In this document: positions 8,045 through 15,524 of the stretch, one piece after another
How positions within the stretch are numbered: the stretch's first letter is position 1
Layout of the letters: the number at the start of each line of letters is the position of its first letter
NCBI GenBank assembly: GCA_016710065.1
Contig: JADJLP010000002.1
Coordinates: 124,001 to 188,000 of the forward strand
Reading direction: 5' to 3'
DNA length: 64,000 nt
Source: Candidatus Ideonella esbjergensis
GTDB lineage: Bacteria > Pseudomonadota > Gammaproteobacteria > Burkholderiales > Burkholderiaceae_C
Notes under the pieces: generated by a model
The model's input: the letters and a program-made list of their open reading frames with translations, nothing else
Databases searched by the model: none
Told to the model about the DNA's origin: nothing
Program-made: the position numbers and the translations under genes

Positions 8045-9145
8045 TCAGCGCGCGGCCACAACCCGCACCGTGTCGCTGGATTGCCCGAGGATAGGCACCA
8101 GGCGGCCATCGGTGGTGCGGAAAGTGGACAGCAGCGCCACGATGCGGGCCTGGGTGACCGTGGGCAGCGGCGCAAAGCCCGTGCCAGCCACCGCACGGTC
8201 GCCCAGCAGGAATGATCGGTAGAAGAAGTTCAGCGTTCGGCCGGCGCGGCCCACATCCTGCGGCGAGCGCGGCACCACCACATAGGTGGCGGTGACGATA
8301 GGCCAGGCGTTCACGCCGTCGGTGTCGAGCATGGACGTGGGTGCCAGCGAGTTGCGGAACAGAGCCACGGCCTGGATGGCGGCGCGATAGGACTCCAGGC
8401 TGGGCGCCACCCACTCACCACGCTGGTTGCGAAGTTGAACCCCGTTCAGGTTCTCGCGGGCCAGGTAGTCGGACGAGATGTAGCTGATCGCGCCGGGCGT
8501 GTTCTTCACTGCGTCCGCCAGCTTGCTCGAACCGTCTGCCGGCGTGACCTGGCCGGGCCATTTGGGCAGGTTTGCCGGGCCCGTGATGGTGGCTGCCGCT
8601 GTGGGGGTCACCTGCTTGAGGTAGGCGAGAAACACCTCGGTGGTGCCCGAGCCGTCGGCCCGCACCACGCGCCGTATGCGCAGATCGGGCAGGGTGAGGC
8701 CAGGGTTGAGGGCCGCGATGGCCTTGTCGTTCCAGCGCGCAATCTGGCCGGCGAAGATGGCCGTCAGCACACTGCCATCCAGCCGCGGTTTCTGGGGTGC
8801 CACGCCGGGCAGGTTGACCACCGGCACCACACCGCCCACCAGGGTTGGAAACTGGAACAACTGTTTCTTTTTCAGATCGTCTTCTGCCATGGGTACGTCG
8901 GTGGCACCAAAGTCCACCGCGCCGGCAGCGATCTGCTTGACCCCGAAAGACGAGCCTCGTGGTGCATAGCTCACCTTGGTGCCGGTGTCGTGTGCGTAGC
9001 GCTCGGCCCACTGTTGGTAGACCTTGGCCGGGAAGGTGGCGCCCGTGCCAGAGACTTCGGGCTCGCCTGCAAAGGCAGGTGCACACACCGCAGCCACAGC
9101 GATCAGGGTCCAAAGGCGCCAGATTGGGGGACAGGTCTTGAACAT
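8045..9145 (-). CDS. pstS: Phosphate ABC transporter substrate-binding protein PstS
   Basis: A 366-residue periplasmic protein with a Sec signal peptide ending near ...AFAG. GTGATFPAKVYQQW starts the mature domain. APRGSSFGVKQ, DFGATDVPM and RADGSGTTEVF supply the conserved phosphate-binding Ser/Thr/Asp/Arg loops of PstS. It delivers inorganic phosphate to the PstCAB permease, but pstCAB are not in this window, so this is a detached pstS copy. GGAG lies 7 nt before the ATG. It diverges from phnC across a 129-bp region carrying two Pho-type promoters. Confidence 0.92.
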   Translation of the reverse strand: MFKTCPPIWRLWTLIAVAAVCAPAFAGEPEVSGTGATFPAKVYQQWAERYAHDTGTKVSYAPRGSSFGVKQIAAGAVDFGATDVPMAEDDLKKKQLFQFPTLVGGVVPVVNLPGVAPQKPRLDGSVLTAIFAGQIARWNDKAIAALNPGLTLPDLRIRRVVRADGSGTTEVFLAYLKQVTPTAAATITGPANLPKWPGQVTPADGSSKLADAVKNTPGAISYISSDYLARENLNGVQLRNQRGEWVAPSLESYRAAIQAVALFRNSLAPTSMLDTDGVNAWPIVTATYVVVPRSPQDVGRAGRTLNFFYRSFLLGDRAVAGTGFAPLPTVTQARIVALLSTFRTTDGRLVPILGQSSDTVRVVAAR

Positions 9146-9176
9146 GCGTGCTCCACGCGGTACGGCAAAGCGGCGG

Positions 9177-9210
9177 AGTCTAAGAGGCTTTCATGACAAG
9201 TCGGTTCTGT
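9177..9210 (-). promoter_or_regulatory. Candidate Pho promoter of pstS
   Basis: Minus-strand TTGTCAT (9193-9199), preceded at 11 bp by a degenerate half-site (ACAGAAC), is followed after 10 bp by TAGACT (9177-9182). The pstS start codon is about 32 bp downstream. Only one half-site is strong. Confidence 0.5.
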
Positions 9211-9251
9211 CACGTAACCATCAACATTGCGTCACACAGGGCTCTGATGAT
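9207..9251 (+). promoter_or_regulatory. Candidate Pho promoter of phnCDE
   Basis: Three half-sites with 4-bp spacers, CTGTCAC-GTAA-CCATCAA-CATT-GCGTCAC (9207-9235), have TCA triplets 11 bp apart. They are followed after 10 bp by GATGAT (9246-9251) as a possible -10. It overlaps by 4 bp the region assigned to the divergent pstS promoter. Confidence 0.7.
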
Positions 9252-9274
9252 GCACACGGCACAAGGAGAGCCCC

Positions 9275-10129
9275 GTGAGCATCACCCAACCCGAACCAGC
9301 CATCAACGTGCGTGGTCTGCACAAGCACTTTGCGGACAAGCCGGCCCTGTGCGACGTGTCGCTGCGTGTGCAGCGTGGAGAAATGGTGGCCTTGCTGGGG
9401 GCTTCGGGCTCCGGAAAATCCACCCTGCTGCGCCATCTGAGCGGCCTGCACAAGGCCGATGCCCACACGGAGTCCTACGTCGAGGTGCACGGCCGTGTGG
9501 TGCAAGCCGGCGGCAAGCTGGCGCCCGACCTGCGCCGCACCCGAGCCCATGTGGCCATGATCTTTCAGCAGTTCAACCTGGTGGACCGCCTGCCGGTGAT
9601 GACCAATGTGCTGGCCGGGGCCCTGCACCGCATGCCACTTTGGCGCGGCTTGCTGAGGCGCTTTCCCAGCCACGAGCTGGCGCGGGCCTTGACTGCATTG
9701 GGGCGTGTGGGCATGGACACTTGTGCATGGCAACGCGCCTCCACGCTCTCAGGCGGGCAGCAGCAGCGGGCGGCCATCTCGCGCGCCCTGGTGCAGGGAG
9801 CCGAGGTCATCCTGGCCGATGAGCCGATAGCCTCGCTGGACCCCGAATCCTCCCGCCGCGTGATGGGCCTGCTGGCCGAGTTGAACCGCGAGCTGGGCGT
9901 GACCGTGCTGGTCTCGCTGCACCAGGTGGATTTCGCTTTCGCGTTTTGCCCACGAACCATCGCGCTGCGCCAGGGCCGCGTGGTGTACGACGGCCCCACC
10001 GAGCTGCTCACCGCCGACCGCCTGCATGAGCTGTACGGCACCCAACTGGCCGAGCTGCAAGGCGCGCCGCGCACGCCGGCACCCACACCCGTTGCCTTGC
10101 ACAAGCCGCCCACGCTGCAAGTGGCCTGA
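9275..10129 (+). CDS. phnC: Phosphonate ABC transporter ATP-binding protein PhnC
   Basis: The 284-residue ATPase has Walker A GASGSGKST, Q-loop FQQFN, signature LSGGQQQR and Walker B VILADEP followed by IASLDPE. It energises phosphonate import with PhnD and PhnE at the inner membrane. The start is GTG at 9275, preceded by AAGGAG at a good distance. It is the first gene of phnC-phnD-phnE-HD and lies directly downstream of a three-half-site Pho box. The C-terminal 20 residues are proline/alanine-rich and look non-essential. Identity is strong because phnD and phnE follow. Confidence 0.93.
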   Translation: MSITQPEPAINVRGLHKHFADKPALCDVSLRVQRGEMVALLGASGSGKSTLLRHLSGLHKADAHTESYVEVHGRVVQAGGKLAPDLRRTRAHVAMIFQQFNLVDRLPVMTNVLAGALHRMPLWRGLLRRFPSHELARALTALGRVGMDTCAWQRASTLSGGQQQRAAISRALVQGAEVILADEPIASLDPESSRRVMGLLAELNRELGVTVLVSLHQVDFAFAFCPRTIALRQGRVVYDGPTELLTADRLHELYGTQLAELQGAPRTPAPTPVALHKPPTLQVA

Positions 10130-10169
10130 GCCACCGCCCATTCCCTTCCTTCCCACACCGGAGCAACCC

Positions 10170-11153
10170 ATGAACCGTCGCACCCTGTTCGCCTACACGG
10201 CCCTGCTGGCCACCACCGCCGCACTGTGGAGCCCGCCCGTGCTGGCCCAAAGCCGGGAGCTGAACTTCGGCTTCATCTCCACCGAATCATCGGCCAACCT
10301 CAAGAGCGCCTGGCAGCCGCTGCTGGAAGACCTGCAGAAATCCACCGGCATCAAGGTGACGGCCTTCTTCGCGCCCGACTACGCCGGCGTGATCGAGGCC
10401 ATGCGCTTCAACAAGGTGCAAGTGGCCTGGATGGGCAACAAGTCGGCCATGGAAGCGGTGGACCGCGCCCAGGGCGAAGTGTTTGCCAAGGTCACCCAGG
10501 CCGACGGCAACCAAGGCTATTGGGGCCTGATGATCGTGCACAAGGACAGCCCCTACCGCACGCTCGACGACGTGCTCAAGGCCCGCGCCAACCTGAACCT
10601 GGGCTTTGGTGACCCCAACTCCACCAGCGGTTCGCTGGTGCCGGGCTACTACGCCTTCGCGCAGAACAAGGTGGACCCGACGCGCGATTTCAAGCGCATG
10701 GTGCGGGCCAATCACGAAACCAACATCCTGGCCGTGGCCAACAAGCAGTTGGACGTGGCCACGGTTTCCAGCGATGGCGTCGACCGCATGAAGATGAAGA
10801 TGCCCGAGAAGGCCGCCGAGCTGCGCGAAGTGTGGCGCTCGCCGCTGATCTCCAGCGACCCCATGGTGTGGCGCAAGGACCTGGACGCCGACAGCAAGGC
10901 CAAGCTGGCCGAGTTCTTTGCCGGCTATGGCCGCGATGCGCGCGAGAAGGACATCCCCAAGACCCTGACCCTGGCCGGCTTCGTCAAGTCGGACAACCGC
11001 CAACTGCTGCCGATTCGCCAGCTGGAGTTGGCCAAGGAGCGCAACAAGGTGGAAGGCGATGCCAACCTGGCCGCCGATGAAAAGGCCAGGAAGCTGCAAG
11101 ACCTGGACAAGCGTTTGGACGACCTCGGCCGCCAAGTGGCTGCGGCCAAGTGA
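10170..11153 (+). CDS. phnD: Phosphonate ABC transporter substrate-binding protein PhnD
   Basis: The 327-residue protein has a signal peptide (MNRRTL... cleaved near VLAQ). The mature part begins NFGFISTESSANLK; segments such as FAPDYAGVIEAMRF, AWMGNKSAMEAV and FGDPNSTSGSLVPGYY are characteristic of PhnD and contact the phosphonate group. It binds phosphonates in the periplasm for PhnCE. The ATG at 10170 follows GGAGCAACCC. The C-terminus ends in a charged, probably helical tail (about residues 285-327). It lies 40 bp after phnC and 23 bp before phnE, so one operon is likely. Confidence 0.93.
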   Translation: MNRRTLFAYTALLATTAALWSPPVLAQSRELNFGFISTESSANLKSAWQPLLEDLQKSTGIKVTAFFAPDYAGVIEAMRFNKVQVAWMGNKSAMEAVDRAQGEVFAKVTQADGNQGYWGLMIVHKDSPYRTLDDVLKARANLNLGFGDPNSTSGSLVPGYYAFAQNKVDPTRDFKRMVRANHETNILAVANKQLDVATVSSDGVDRMKMKMPEKAAELREVWRSPLISSDPMVWRKDLDADSKAKLAEFFAGYGRDAREKDIPKTLTLAGFVKSDNRQLLPIRQLELAKERNKVEGDANLAADEKARKLQDLDKRLDDLGRQVAAAK

Positions 11154-11176
11154 GCTCGACCAGGCGCTGAACCCGC

Positions 11177-11980
11177 ATGAACACGCTTGCTGCCGTACCG
11201 CCCGCGCCCGAGGCACCTGCCGCACCGCGCACCTCGTGGGCTACGCTCGCCAGCTGGGGTCTGCTGCTGGCCTTGCTGGCCGGCAGTTGGCGTGGCGCAG
11301 ACATGCGGCCAGCCGACTTGTGGCGCGACGGCGGCAACATGGCGCAGTTCGCCAGCGGCTTCTTCCCGCCCGATTTCCACGACTGGCGTCAGTACCTGGA
11401 CGAGATGGTGGTGACGCTGCAGATTGCGCTGTGGGGCACGGCCCTGGCCATCGTGGGGGCCGTGCCGCTCTCGTTGCTGGCCGCCAGCAACGTGGCGCCC
11501 TGGTGGGTGAACCAGCCGGTGCGCCGGGTGCTGGACGCTTGCCGCTCGATCAACGAGATGGTGTTCGCGCTGATCTTCGTGGTGGCCGTGGGACTGGGCC
11601 CGTTTGCCGGCGTGCTGGCCCTGTGGGTGCACACCACCGGCGTGCTGGCCAAGCTGTTCTCGGAAGCCGTGGAAGCCATCGACCCGCAGCCCGTGGAAGG
11701 CATACGCGCCACCGGCGCGCACCCGCTGGCCGAGGTGGTGTACGGCGTGATCCCGCAGGTGATGCCGCTGTGGATCTCGTACGCGCTCTACCGCTTCGAG
11801 TCGAACGTGCGCTCGGCTTCGGTGGTGGGCATGGTGGGTGCGGGCGGCATCGGCATGGTGCTGTGGGAGGTGATACGCGGCTTCCAGTACCGGCAGACAT
11901 GCGCTGTGCTGCTGATGCTGGTGGTGAGCGTCACGCTGATCGACATCGTTTCCGCCCAGTTGCGCAAGCGGCTCATCTGA
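11177..11980 (+). CDS. phnE: Phosphonate ABC transporter permease PhnE
   Basis: A 267-residue inner-membrane protein with about six hydrophobic segments and the typical permease EAA-like loop (EAIDPQPVEGIRATGAHPLAEVVYGVIPQ, written here only as landmark EAIDPQPVEGIRATGAH near residues 168-184). It forms the transmembrane channel of the PhnCDE importer. Only one phnE gene is present, so it probably acts as a homodimer. The C-terminal sequence ASVVGMVGAGGIGMVL is conserved in PhnE. The start ATG at 11177 is 23 bp after phnD. Confidence 0.9.
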   Translation: MNTLAAVPPAPEAPAAPRTSWATLASWGLLLALLAGSWRGADMRPADLWRDGGNMAQFASGFFPPDFHDWRQYLDEMVVTLQIALWGTALAIVGAVPLSLLAASNVAPWWVNQPVRRVLDACRSINEMVFALIFVVAVGLGPFAGVLALWVHTTGVLAKLFSEAVEAIDPQPVEGIRATGAHPLAEVVYGVIPQVMPLWISYALYRFESNVRSASVVGMVGAGGIGMVLWEVIRGFQYRQTCAVLLMLVVSVTLIDIVSAQLRKRLI

Positions 11981-12008
11981 GGCCCTTCGTCGTTTTCGGG
12001 AGAGACCC

Positions 12009-12599
12009 ATGGATTGCATAGAACGCATCGAAGCCTTGTTCGCTCGCCACGGCAACGCACTTTACGAGGGCGCACGCGCCGAGCCGGTGACGGCCCTGGC
12101 CCATGCGCTGCAATGTGCCCAGCTGGCCGAGTGGGCCGAGGCCTCCACCTCGCTGGTGGCGGCGGCCTTCCTGCACGACATCGGCCACTTCATCGACACC
12201 GCGGGCCGCAGCGACGGGCAGGACGACACGCACGAGCTGCGCGCGCTGCCGCTGCTGCGCGAGGCCTTTGGCGCGGCCGTGGCCGAGCCAGTGCGGCTGC
12301 ATGTGGCGGCCAAGCGCTACCTGGTGACGGTCTCGCCCAACTATGCAGCCCAGCTCTCGCCCGCCCCGGTGCACTCGTTGATGCTGCAAGGCGGGCCCAT
12401 GTCGGCGGTGGAACGCGAGCTGTTCGACGACCAGCCCTACGCTTCTCAAGCATTGGCGCTGCGCCGCTGGGACGACCTGGCCAAGGAGCCGGGCAAGGCC
12501 ACGCCTTCGCTGCAGTACTACCTGGGCCTGCTGGAGCAGTTGCGCCAGCCGGCGCCCGCCGACACCCGCAGACGGATTGGCGCGGTGGACGCGGCCTGA
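12009..12599 (+). CDS. Phosphonate-degradation HD-domain protein (PhnZ-like oxygenase family)
   Basis: A 196-residue HD-superfamily protein. HALQCAQLAE, then AFLHDIGHF, and a later HVAAKRYL segment give the His/Asp ligands of a di-iron site as in PhnZ, which oxidatively cleaves 1-hydroxy-2-aminoethylphosphonate. It lies 28 bp after phnE and belongs to the family annotated as phosphonate-degradation-associated HDIG proteins. Its usual partner, the 2-oxoglutarate-dependent hydroxylase PhnY, is not in the window. The substrate may therefore be already hydroxylated, or PhnY may lie elsewhere. Family assignment is firm; the exact reaction is inferred. Confidence 0.8.
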   Translation: MDCIERIEALFARHGNALYEGARAEPVTALAHALQCAQLAEWAEASTSLVAAAFLHDIGHFIDTAGRSDGQDDTHELRALPLLREAFGAAVAEPVRLHVAAKRYLVTVSPNYAAQLSPAPVHSLMLQGGPMSAVERELFDDQPYASQALALRRWDDLAKEPGKATPSLQYYLGLLEQLRQPAPADTRRRIGAVDAA

Positions 12600-12699
12600 T
12601 AAGGCATTCAAGAACACCGGAGCAGAGCGGCGCTCGGCGTCTGATTGCGCAGATCTGCCATTCCCGCATTGGTGCTCGTCATGCCCGCTCACTGGACCT

Positions 12700-13150
12700 C
12701 GTCATTCCTGCGGAGCCGGCCCCAGCGAAGGCGGGGGCGGGAATCCATGTCTTTGCCTCGGCTGCGGCAGCGCAGCGGCGGTACCTTCGGCCTACGGACT
12801 CCTCGCGGCCAACCGCCCGTGCCCATCAAGACGCCCGGGCTCTCTTATTCGGTCGTGCACCCGCAGCGTCCGCCCACACGCGAATGTGCCCTCCGCCCGA
12901 AGGCACCACCACTGCCCTGCAAGCACTGGCGGTGGCGGTCAAACTGGTGGCGCGCCACTGCCGGTTCCAGGCGGAGGGTGTCGGGTGACCGCGTGACGAA
13001 GGTAGAGGAGGAGTGTTACGTGCCCTTGTGGGCACGTAACGCGGGGGACACGCAGTCACGCGGTTACCCGGCGACCTCTGCCCGCCACCAACCTGAAGGC
13101 CTGGATTCCCGCCCCCCGCCTTCGCGGGGGCAGGCTCTGCGGGAATGACG
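12700..13150. repeat. MITE-like repeat element, copy 2, inverted relative to copy 1 and carrying a nested insertion
   Basis: Ends at 12700-12747 and 13102-13150 are imperfect inverted repeats with the CGTCATTCC...GGGAATCC core. The interior matches the element at 5086-5473 in opposite orientation, for example the shared stretch around CCGAAGGCACCACCACTG, but is longer because of a 79-bp insertion (12987-13065). No gene is convincing in 12600-13256. Confidence 0.75.
12987..13065. repeat. 79-bp hairpin element inserted inside repeat copy 2
   Basis: Copy 1 reads through as TCGGGT-ACCCGG at this point, whereas copy 2 has 79 extra bases. The insert has outer inverted repeats (GACCGCGTGAC / GTCACGCGGTT, 10 of 11 pairing) and an inner perfect 11-bp stem, GTTACGTGCCC / GGGCACGTAAC, at 13015-13040 with loop TTGT. 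Confidence 0.65.
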
Positions 13151-13256
13151 GCGAAGGGGTGCGGGAATGACGGCTATGCGCCGAGAACGGCATTGGAAGA
13201 CCTACCGGGCTTTGTGCTGATGAATACAGCGCACCGCCGATTCCCAAGATGCAACT

Positions 13257-14423
13257 TCAAGGCATCACTTCAAAAACCAGGAACTGGTTGCGGTCGGTCA
13301 GTGAATCGGCCAGCGGCAGGTTGTCGTCGGCCACCACCACCAGCGAGCGGTGGCCGTTGGCCAGCGTGGGCCCGAAGGTGAGGCCCTCCAGGTTGGCGAC
13401 GCCGCCCAGCTGCGCCTTGAGGGTCTCGAAATCCTGCACCAGGCGCTTGCTCACCGCGGTGTAGGTGGCACCGGCCAGGGCCGCCGTGTTCAGCACATTG
13501 GTGGCGCTACGCAGGTCGATCTCGTACAGCCGCACCTGGTTGCCCACCACGCCCACTGAGAAGCTGCGCTCCAGCACCAGGAAGCGGGTCTCCGACAGCG
13601 CCAGGATCTCGGTGGCGCCGTTGACGGTGAAGCTACCGGCGGGCACCGGCTCGGCCTGCACCTTGTCGAGCGGGTAGGCGTACTGCGCGCTGGCGATGCC
13701 CGTGGCGCGGTCGAACACGGTGATGCGCGAAACCGAGCCGGCGGTGGTGCTGGGCGGCGCCGCGTCCTGGAACAACGCCCCTTCCATGATCACCACCGTC
13801 TGGGCCTTGGTGGGCGTGAGCGTGATGCCCTCGAACACGGCGTTGCTGCGCGGGCCCGCGTCGCTCGCCGACATCTTGAACATCGCCGGCAGCGTGTACT
13901 CGCGCACATGGCCGCCATCGGCGCGGATCTCGCGGATGAAGGGGTCGATGACGCGCGCCGGCGTGGCGGTGAGAGAGCGGTCGCCCTCGCTCACCCACAG
14001 CAGGTTGCCGCTGGCGGTGTCCAGTCGCAGCGATTCAGGGTCGGCCACCAGCGCTGAAGGAACTTTGGGATACACCGTGCCATCGGGCTGCTTCATGGCG
14101 AAGGTGGAGAGGAAATTCACCGCCGTGAAGCCATTGGCGTCGAAGCTCAGGTTGGCGGTGTACATGCGCGGGTCGTTGGCCGAATCGGTGCTGGTGCGGT
14201 CGTCCGAGATCAGCACGTAGCGTTTGTTGGCCGCGTCGTAGTCGATGCCCGACAGACCACCCACCACCGTGCCGTTGAAGTCCATGCGGCGGGCCAGCAC
14301 CTGCTGGCCGATGAGGCGCAGTGATGACACCGTGGTGTCGCCGTTGCTGTCACTGCCGCCACAGCCTGCCAGGGCCAACAGGCTGGCCGTGGCCAGGGCG
14401 GAGAGTGCGGTTCCGAAGTTCAT
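13257..14423 (-). CDS. Esterase-like phytase-family lipoprotein
   Basis: The 388-residue protein starts with a lipoprotein signal (ATASLLALAGCGG; lipobox LAGC, Cys at about residue 20). The rest resembles the six-bladed esterase-like domain of the phytase-like family: GLSGIDYDAANKRYVLISDDR, FEGITLTPTKAQTVVIMEG, LEGLTFGP and LVVVADDN repeats of acidic loop residues. Homologues are predicted periplasmic or outer-membrane phosphoesterases. The start ATG at 14421-14423 has GGGAG upstream. A Pho-type promoter precedes it. Enzymatic activity on phytate or another phosphate ester is inferred from family and context. Confidence 0.75.
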   Translation of the reverse strand: MNFGTALSALATASLLALAGCGGSDSNGDTTVSSLRLIGQQVLARRMDFNGTVVGGLSGIDYDAANKRYVLISDDRTSTDSANDPRMYTANLSFDANGFTAVNFLSTFAMKQPDGTVYPKVPSALVADPESLRLDTASGNLLWVSEGDRSLTATPARVIDPFIREIRADGGHVREYTLPAMFKMSASDAGPRSNAVFEGITLTPTKAQTVVIMEGALFQDAAPPSTTAGSVSRITVFDRATGIASAQYAYPLDKVQAEPVPAGSFTVNGATEILALSETRFLVLERSFSVGVVGNQVRLYEIDLRSATNVLNTAALAGATYTAVSKRLVQDFETLKAQLGGVANLEGLTFGPTLANGHRSLVVVADDNLPLADSLTDRNQFLVFEVMP

Positions 14424-14445
14424 GGGGGCTCCCGTTAAACCCATG

Positions 14446-14479
14446 AAGTTAGGCGTTAGAGATGACCTGGGCGTGAAGC
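14446..14479 (-). promoter_or_regulatory. Candidate Pho promoter of the phytase-like gene
   Basis: The minus strand has GCTTCAC-GCCC-AGGTCAT (14462-14479), with TCA triplets 11 bp apart. After 10 bp comes TAACTT (14446-14451). The start codon lies 23 bp further on. Confidence 0.5.
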
Positions 14480-14534
14480 TTTTGCGTCGGGAGCAGCCGC
14501 CGGCCTGTGCATCGCCCTTGTTCTGGCGCAGCGT

Positions 14535-15314
14535 CTAGCTGGCCAAGTGCCGGAGGGACACGATCATTTGCCGGGGCTGCGTGCCATAAGGCTCGAAGCC
14601 GTGGTGGCGGTAGAAAGCCTCGGCGGCATCGTCCTTGGCGTCCACCACGAGGGCGAACACGGCCACCTCTGAGCGTGCGGCCCGCAGGGCGGCGTCGGCC
14701 AGCAGCGCGCCGCCCAGCTTGCGGCCCTGAAAGGTCTGGTCCACCGCCAGTCGGCCCACTCGGGCTACCGGCACCGAGGGGTAGCGGGGCAGGCGCTTGG
14801 CCAGCGCTTCAGGCAAGTCGGTGAGCGGCACGCCACCTGCGGCCAAGGTGTAGTAACCAGCCACTCGGCCGGTGCTGGCCTCCACGGCCACAAAACATGC
14901 GCTGGCGCGGCGCCGAACGTCTTGGCTGACCTGGCGGGCAAAGTAGGCGTCCAGCACCGTCACACCACATGAAAAGCCTTCGCGGGCATGGTTGGCTGCC
15001 AGTAACTCCAGCCGAAAGGGTGCTGTCACTTGGCGTTGGCGATCAGGCGCTTTCTGGCCTAGCGCGCGCTGCATGGCTGGCACCAGCGGTGGCGGATTGA
15101 GCAGCAGATTGGCAAAGCGATGCTGGTCTTCCACCGAGAGGCGGATGAGTTGCGCGTCAGCGATGGTTTGGTGGGCGTCTTTCAGGGCGGCGGCCACCAA
15201 GAAGTCGCTGACGCTGCGGCCTTGCAGTTCTGCCGCGCGGCGAACCACGGCCAGAGAATCGGGCGCGATACGCGCTTCAACGCGGGAGGTGCGAACGGTG
15301 ACGGGACTGGGCAT
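14535..15314 (-). CDS. Fused TacA (DUF1778 antitoxin)-TacT (GNAT toxin) protein
   Basis: One uninterrupted 259-residue frame joins two modules that are normally separate genes. Residues 1-90 are a DUF1778 ribbon-helix-helix antitoxin (RVEARIAPDS, AAELQGRSVSDF) including its toxin-neutralising tail (LSVEDQHRFANLLLNPPP). Residues 97-259 are a TacT-like GNAT domain with GRLAVDQTFQGRKLGG (acetyl-CoA loop) and FYRHHGF (catalytic Tyr). TacT toxins acetylate aminoacyl-tRNA and stop translation. The homologous pair at 33766-34529 keeps two overlapping genes, so the fusion is a local event. AAGGA precedes the ATG. The upstream operator is intact. Whether the fused toxin is active is unknown. Confidence 0.85.
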   Translation of the reverse strand: MPSPVTVRTSRVEARIAPDSLAVVRRAAELQGRSVSDFLVAAALKDAHQTIADAQLIRLSVEDQHRFANLLLNPPPLVPAMQRALGQKAPDRQRQVTAPFRLELLAANHAREGFSCGVTVLDAYFARQVSQDVRRRASACFVAVEASTGRVAGYYTLAAGGVPLTDLPEALAKRLPRYPSVPVARVGRLAVDQTFQGRKLGGALLADAALRAARSEVAVFALVVDAKDDAAEAFYRHHGFEPYGTQPRQMIVSLRHLAS

Positions 15315-15340
15315 GGCGATCCTTGGCGGTGCTGTAAATG

Positions 15341-15357
15341 TACGGGCTTAAACCGTA
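15341..15357. promoter_or_regulatory. TacA-type operator palindrome
   Basis: TACGG-N7-CCGTA, part of a larger 7-bp inverted repeat (TGTACGG / CCGTACA, 15339-15359), lies 24 bp upstream of the fused toxin-antitoxin start. The same TACGG-N7-CCGTA layout occurs before the second TacA gene (34553-34569), which supports a ribbon-helix-helix autoregulatory site. Confidence 0.65.
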
Positions 15358-15494
15358 CATTGTCAAACCGGGATGCTCACCCACCGGCCGCAAACGCCCG
15401 CTGGTATTTGACGAATCCCCGCTTGGTGTCGCCCTGGAACCCCGCCCGTTCAAAGCCGCGGGGGTGACGGCGGTTGCGGGGGTGGCGACTGAGC

Positions 15495-15506
15495 GGGGGG
15501 GGGGGG
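15495..15506. repeat. Run of 12 G residues
   Basis: A mononucleotide run (C12 on the phnM strand) lies 18 bp downstream of the phnM stop codon, in the intergenic gap to the fused toxin-antitoxin gene. It is prone to slippage and to sequencing error. Confidence 0.9.
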
Positions 15507-15524
15507 ACGGGAAGGAGGAAGCCC

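Noticed and set aside
12600..13256. Plus-strand frames running through repeat copy 2
   Set aside because: They cross the inverted repeats and the nested insertion and have no conserved protein features.
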